Source: Kiloniellaceae bacterium | Lineage (GTDB): Bacteria > Pseudomonadota > Alphaproteobacteria > Kiloniellales > Kiloniellaceae | DNA: 7,549 nt | Assembly (NCBI GenBank): GCA_021776145.1 | Contig: JAJFGM010000346.1 | Span: 1-7,549 of the forward strand | Direction: 5' to 3' | Shown here: positions 5,275 to 7,549 of the stretch, one piece after another | Position numbering within the stretch: position 1 is the stretch's first letter | Layout of the letters: every line of letters starts with the position of its first letter | The notes under the pieces: generated by a model | What the model was told of the DNA's origin: nothing | What the model saw: the letters and a program-made list of their open reading frames with translations, nothing else | Database searches by the model: none | Program-made: the position numbers and the translations under genes

Positions 5275-6228
5275 ATGCCGGTTGGAGGGACCATAGAGAG
5301 CAAGACTTCGGAAGCAACGACGCCAATCCGTCTACGCCTCAAGGCGTGGTGGCACGGAATGCCCGTCGAAGCCTTCTGCGCGAACGAGGCGTCGGCTGCC
5401 GCTGCCCGAGAACCTGAAGGCTTGCCTGAAATCCCCAAACAGCGTTGGGTGCGCGAGCGCATTGAGGTCGCCCAGCAAGTCTGGGGCGAGGGCATGTGCG
5501 GGCCGGGCGATGAAGATTTCCTGCATCACCTCATCTCGCCTCTCGGCCTCGACCCGGCCATGAACGTAGTCAACCTGGGCGCCGGTCTCGGTGGTGCCGA
5601 CCGATACATGGTCGAAAAGTTTGGCGTCTGGGTGACCGGTTTGGAAGCCGACACGGATCTGGTCACCGAGAGCAACGATCTGTCGTCGCGCGCCGGCATG
5701 AATAAGAAGGCGCCGGTCGAGCTCTACAATCCGGACGAACACATCTTCAAGCCAAAGAGCATCGACTGCATCTTGTCCATGAATAACCTTTACGGGGTCA
5801 AGGAGAAGACCCGCCTGCTGGAGGAAGTGTCGCGCGGCCTGAAAGCTGGGGGCCAGTTCCTCTTGACCGATTTTCTCTTGGCCGATGGCGTCAAGACCGA
5901 TGACCTGAGTGACTGGGCGCGTCGGGCCCCGGTCAAGCCGCACCTCTGGCAGCTCGCCGACTTCGAGCAGAAGTTCGCGGATCTGCGCCTCGATTTGCGG
6001 GTCAAGGAGGATATTACCTCGACCTTTTGCAGCATAATCGCGAAGTCCTGGGCCGACGTCGTTCCGACAGTCGAGAAAGAGCGGGGCAGCCGGCTGTACT
6101 CGGCGATCCTGGTCGACGAATTGGAAATCTGGTCGCGGCTTTCCGAGGCGCTTGAGAGCGGCAAATTGCGGATTTACCGATTCCATGCGATTAAGGGCAA
6201 AGCCGACAAGATGCTTTCGGACTGGTAG
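5275..6228 (+). CDS. Class I SAM-dependent methyltransferase, substrate unknown
   Basis: A 317-residue predicted cytoplasmic methyltransferase with a Rossmann-like core. Motif I is 'VVNLGAGLGGADRYM' (residues 98-112), where the Gly-rich loop holds S-adenosylmethionine. The acidic residue ending strand 2 is Glu124 in 'TGLEAD'. The later strands appear as 'SIDCILSMNNLYGV' (162-175) and 'LKAGGQFLLTDFLL' (189-202). An N-terminal segment with 'LRLKAWWHGM' (20-29) and a C-terminal 'LRIYRFHAIKG' (298-308) flank the core; I recall such flanks mainly from alphaproteobacterial methyltransferases of unknown substrate. The ATG at 5275 has no good ribosome site. GGAGGGA at 5283-5289 is well placed only for an ATA at 5293, so the true start is uncertain, but the tryptophan-rich segment argues for a start at or before that point. 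It is divergent from cheZ; whether it acts in chemotaxis is unknown. Confidence 0.82.
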   Translation: MPVGGTIESKTSEATTPIRLRLKAWWHGMPVEAFCANEASAAAAREPEGLPEIPKQRWVRERIEVAQQVWGEGMCGPGDEDFLHHLISPLGLDPAMNVVNLGAGLGGADRYMVEKFGVWVTGLEADTDLVTESNDLSSRAGMNKKAPVELYNPDEHIFKPKSIDCILSMNNLYGVKEKTRLLEEVSRGLKAGGQFLLTDFLLADGVKTDDLSDWARRAPVKPHLWQLADFEQKFADLRLDLRVKEDITSTFCSIIAKSWADVVPTVEKERGSRLYSAILVDELEIWSRLSEALESGKLRIYRFHAIKGKADKMLSDW

Positions 6229-6249
6229 CCGCGGGGTCGCCGGCAAAGG

Positions 6250-6278
6250 TTGACAGCAGGCCGTGGCTTGCCTACTTT
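6250..6278 (+). promoter_or_regulatory. Sigma70-like promoter of rpmJ
   Basis: A perfect -35 TTGACA (6250-6255) is followed after exactly 17 bp by TACTTT (6273-6278), a weak -10. It lies 55 bases before the bL36 start and just after the methyltransferase stop, so rpmJ probably has its own transcript. Confidence 0.5.
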
Positions 6279-6333
6279 CCCGGCCTTTCCGGCGCCGTCG
6301 CGGCCGCCGACACCGAGATTCAAGGATCAGGTC

Positions 6334-6459
6334 ATGAAAGTCGTTAATTCGCTGAAGACAGCCAAGCTGCGCGATAAAAACTGCCGCGTCGTGCGCCGCC
6401 GTGGCCGGATATATGTCATCAACAAGAAAAACCCTCGCTTCAAGGCTCGCCAGGGCTGA
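6334..6459 (+). CDS. rpmJ: 50S ribosomal protein bL36, zinc-ligand-depleted (C-minus) form
   Basis: A 41-residue ribosomal protein of the large subunit, full length for the alphaproteobacterial form. The core 'NCRVVRRRGRIYVINKKNP' and ending 'RFKARQG' are diagnostic. Zinc-binding bL36 carries a Cys-x2-Cys-x12-Cys-x4-His set; here only one cysteine (Cys17) remains, while the third Cys is Asn and the His is Phe, so it cannot hold zinc in the usual way. The ATG at 6334 has AAGGA seven bases upstream and follows a TTGACA-type promoter. A frame open from 6250 adds 28 Pro-rich residues foreign to the family and is not the start. It stands alone rather than in the large ribosomal protein operon, as is usual for this form in alphaproteobacteria. 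Confidence 0.95.
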   Translation: MKVVNSLKTAKLRDKNCRVVRRRGRIYVINKKNPRFKARQG

Positions 6460-6465
6460 CGATCC

Positions 6466-6480
6466 GGCCTGCTCGAGGCC
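6466..6480 (+). terminator. Hairpin after rpmJ (weak)
   Basis: GGCCT (6466-6470) and AGGCC (6476-6480) form a perfect 5-bp stem around GCTCG, seven bases after the rpmJ stop. No T-run follows, so it is at best a partial or Rho-assisted terminator. Confidence 0.3.
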
Positions 6481-6623
6481 TCACCCGATAGAGTCCTGAT
6501 CTGGCTGACCCCCGGCGCTGCTGACCTCCAGTCTGGCCAGTGCCATCCCCCTGATCTGCCTATCCGCCGCCATTCCCACTCGGCCGCCAATGGCTAATTC
6601 GCGCCGCGAGACGGCTATGGGCA

Positions 6624-6652
6624 TTGACCGTCGCGCGCCGAGGCTGCATATT
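6624..6652 (+). promoter_or_regulatory. Sigma70-like promoter of the glcD unit
   Basis: TTGACC (6624-6629, five of six matches to TTGACA), 17-bp spacer, CATATT (6647-6652, four of six matches to TATAAT). Transcription would begin near 6659-6660, inside the palindrome at 6659-6673, leaving a leader of about 72 bases. Confidence 0.5.
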
Positions 6653-6658
6653 TTCGCT

Positions 6659-6673
6659 ATTGGTATTACCAAT
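6659..6673. promoter_or_regulatory. GntR-type (FadR subfamily; PdhR/LldR/GlcC-like) operator
   Basis: ATTGGTA-T-TACCAAT is a perfect 7+1+7 palindrome and matches the ATTGGTNNNACCAAT pattern known for PdhR- and LldR-type regulators. It overlaps the expected start of transcription, which fits repression. It is flanked by two direct copies of TTTTCGC (6651-6657 and 6673-6679) 22 bp apart, about two helical turns. The regulator gene is not in the window. Confidence 0.65.
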
Positions 6674-6731
6674 TTTCGCGACACCCGCCGCCTATCCATC
6701 CGGTGATCGCGGCCCGTGCGAGAGGTTGCCC

Positions 6732-7549
6732 ATGCGTATGCCCGATCCCGATCAGGAGGTGATTGGCGACAAGGTCGAGATCGCGGCCGCCCTTCGCCAG
6801 TTGGTCCCCGGCGAAGGGGTCGTCGTCGATCCGGAAGAACTCCGCGCATACGAGTCCGATGGCCTGACTGCCTATCGGCAAGAGCCTCTGCTGGTCGTTT
6901 TGCCCGAGACCACGGAACAGGTCTCGCAGGTTTTGCGATTCTGCCACCAACGCGGCGTCAAGGTCGTACCCCGCGGGGCGGGAACCTCACTGTCCGGCGG
7001 TGCTCTGCCATTGGCGGACGGCGTATTGCTTGGTTTGGGCAAGTTCAACCGCGTCCTCGATATCGACTACGACAACCGCTGTGCCGTGGTGCAGCCCGGC
7101 GTCACCAACCTGGGAATCACCCATGCCGTCGAGGCCGAGGGCTACTACTACGCCCCTGACCCCTCAAGCCAGATCTCCTGCACGATCTGCGGCAACGTCG
7201 CCGAGAACTCCGGCGGCGTGCATTGCTTGAAATACGGATTGACCACCAACAACCTGCTGGGACTTGAGGTGGTCCTGATCGACGGTACGGTCCTGCGCCT
7301 GGGCGGTCGGCACCTCGACAGCGACGGCTACGATCTGCTGGGCCTGCTCACCGGCTCCGAGGGCCTGCTCGCCGTGGTGACCGCGGTTACCGTGCGAATC
7401 CGCCGCAAGCCCGAATGCGCGCGCGCCGTTCTGCTTGGTTTTCCCAGCAGCGAGAGCGCCGGCGACACGGTGGCCGCCATCATCGCCGCCGGTATCATAC
7501 CCGGCGGCATGGAAATGATGGACCGTCCGGCCATTCACGCCTCCGACGA
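6732..7549 (+). CDS. glcD: GlcD-like FAD-linked oxidase (glycolate oxidase subunit), 3' end outside window
   Basis: The first 272 codons of a flavoprotein; full-length GlcD proteins are near 490-500 residues, so the C-terminal cap is cut off by the window edge. GlcD is the FAD-binding catalytic subunit of glycolate oxidase (glycolate to glyoxylate, with GlcE and GlcF). The PCMH-type FAD domain is clear: 'PRGAGTSLSGGALPLADGV' near residues 83-101, 'PDPSSQISCTICGNVAENSGGVHCLKYGLT' split over about 142-171, and 'DSDGYDLLGLLTGSEGLLAVVT' after 196. 'GGMEMMDRPAI' near the edge marks the start of the GlcD-type C-terminal part. The ATG at 6732 has GAGAGG upstream; a second ATG at 6738 is possible. 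One oddity is Cys153 where GlcD proteins usually have Gly ('CTIGGN'). D-lactate dehydrogenase of the same family is the main alternative. glcE and glcF are expected downstream but not seen. Confidence 0.88.
   Translation, partial: MRMPDPDQEVIGDKVEIAAALRQLVPGEGVVVDPEELRAYESDGLTAYRQEPLLVVLPETTEQVSQVLRFCHQRGVKVVPRGAGTSLSGGALPLADGVLLGLGKFNRVLDIDYDNRCAVVQPGVTNLGITHAVEAEGYYYAPDPSSQISCTICGNVAENSGGVHCLKYGLTTNNLLGLEVVLIDGTVLRLGGRHLDSDGYDLLGLLTGSEGLLAVVTAVTVRIRRKPECARAVLLGFPSSESAGDTVAAIIAAGIIPGGMEMMDRPAIHASD

Larger units (their letters stand above)
6460..6731. other. Intergenic region rpmJ-glcD
   Basis: This 272-bp gap has a short hairpin after rpmJ (6466-6480), then about 140 bases in which I recognise nothing, then the promoter and operator of the oxidase gene (6624-6679) and its leader. 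A minus-strand frame crosses it but has no recognisable product. Confidence 0.5.

Noticed and set aside
5332..6246. Long minus-strand open frame (304 codons) opposite the methyltransferase
   Set aside because: It lies antisense to a gene with clear methyltransferase motifs, its product has no recognisable motif, and such shadow frames are common in GC-rich DNA.
6250..6333. Upstream extension of bL36 by 28 residues
   Set aside because: The added residues are Pro-rich and unlike any bL36, the -35 element falls inside them, and the ATG at 6334 has a proper AAGGA.
6481..6950. Minus-strand open frames across the rpmJ-glcD gap and the start of glcD
   Set aside because: They overlap the glcD promoter, operator and coding start, and their products have no recognisable motif.
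1..7549. Mobile element, defence island or CRISPR array
   Set aside because: No transposase, integrase, terminal inverted repeats, target duplications, toxin-antitoxin pair or spaced repeats are visible; every assigned gene is of a common chromosomal family.

Overview
The window looks like ordinary, dense, GC-rich chromosomal DNA from an alphaproteobacterium, probably of the Rhodospirillales type. Three things point there: a 41-residue zinc-ligand-depleted (C-minus) ribosomal protein bL36 encoded alone, a CheZ-type phosphatase with the short C-terminal tail common in alphaproteobacteria, and a class I methyltransferase with an N-terminal 'LKAWWHG' segment. The taxonomic call is inference from protein character. 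I see no insertion sequence, phage gene, CRISPR array, tRNA or rRNA.

Layout, left to right. Positions 1-106 hold no gene I can support. A beta-class carbonic anhydrase (107-700, minus) is transcribed away from a LysR-family regulator (806-1666, plus). The 105 bp between them carry a set of TCGCA/TGCGA inverted repeats that look like a regulator operator. One base after the LysR stop begins a YjbQ/UPF0047 protein (1668-2087, plus), so these two are probably co-transcribed. It converges, with 15 bp between stops, on a YwrD-like gamma-glutamyltransferase (2103 to about 3707, minus). Upstream of that gene is a perfect TGGTATACCA palindrome, followed by a gene-poor stretch to 4067. Next comes an orphan cheZ (4068-4931, minus) containing a 27-bp in-frame tandem repeat. 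It is divergent from a SAM-dependent methyltransferase (5275-6228, plus) across an AT-richer 343-bp gap. Then follow rpmJ (6334-6459, plus), with its own consensus-like promoter, and the 5' part of a GlcD-like FAD-linked oxidase (6732 to the window end, plus).

The genes do not form one pathway; this is a run of small independent units. The clearest regulatory signal is at the right end. A sigma70-like promoter (TTGACC, 17 bp, CATATT) is followed directly by the perfect interrupted palindrome ATTGGTA-T-TACCAAT, which matches the operator type of FadR-subfamily GntR regulators (PdhR, LldR, GlcC). Its position over the expected transcription start suggests repression of the glcD unit by a 2-hydroxyacid- or pyruvate-responsive regulator encoded elsewhere.

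I found no convincing undescribed multi-gene system. The points most worth checking are the two GntR-like palindromes, the LysR/carbonic anhydrase operator, the repeat-bearing CheZ linker, and a Gly-to-Cys replacement in the conserved FAD-binding region of GlcD.
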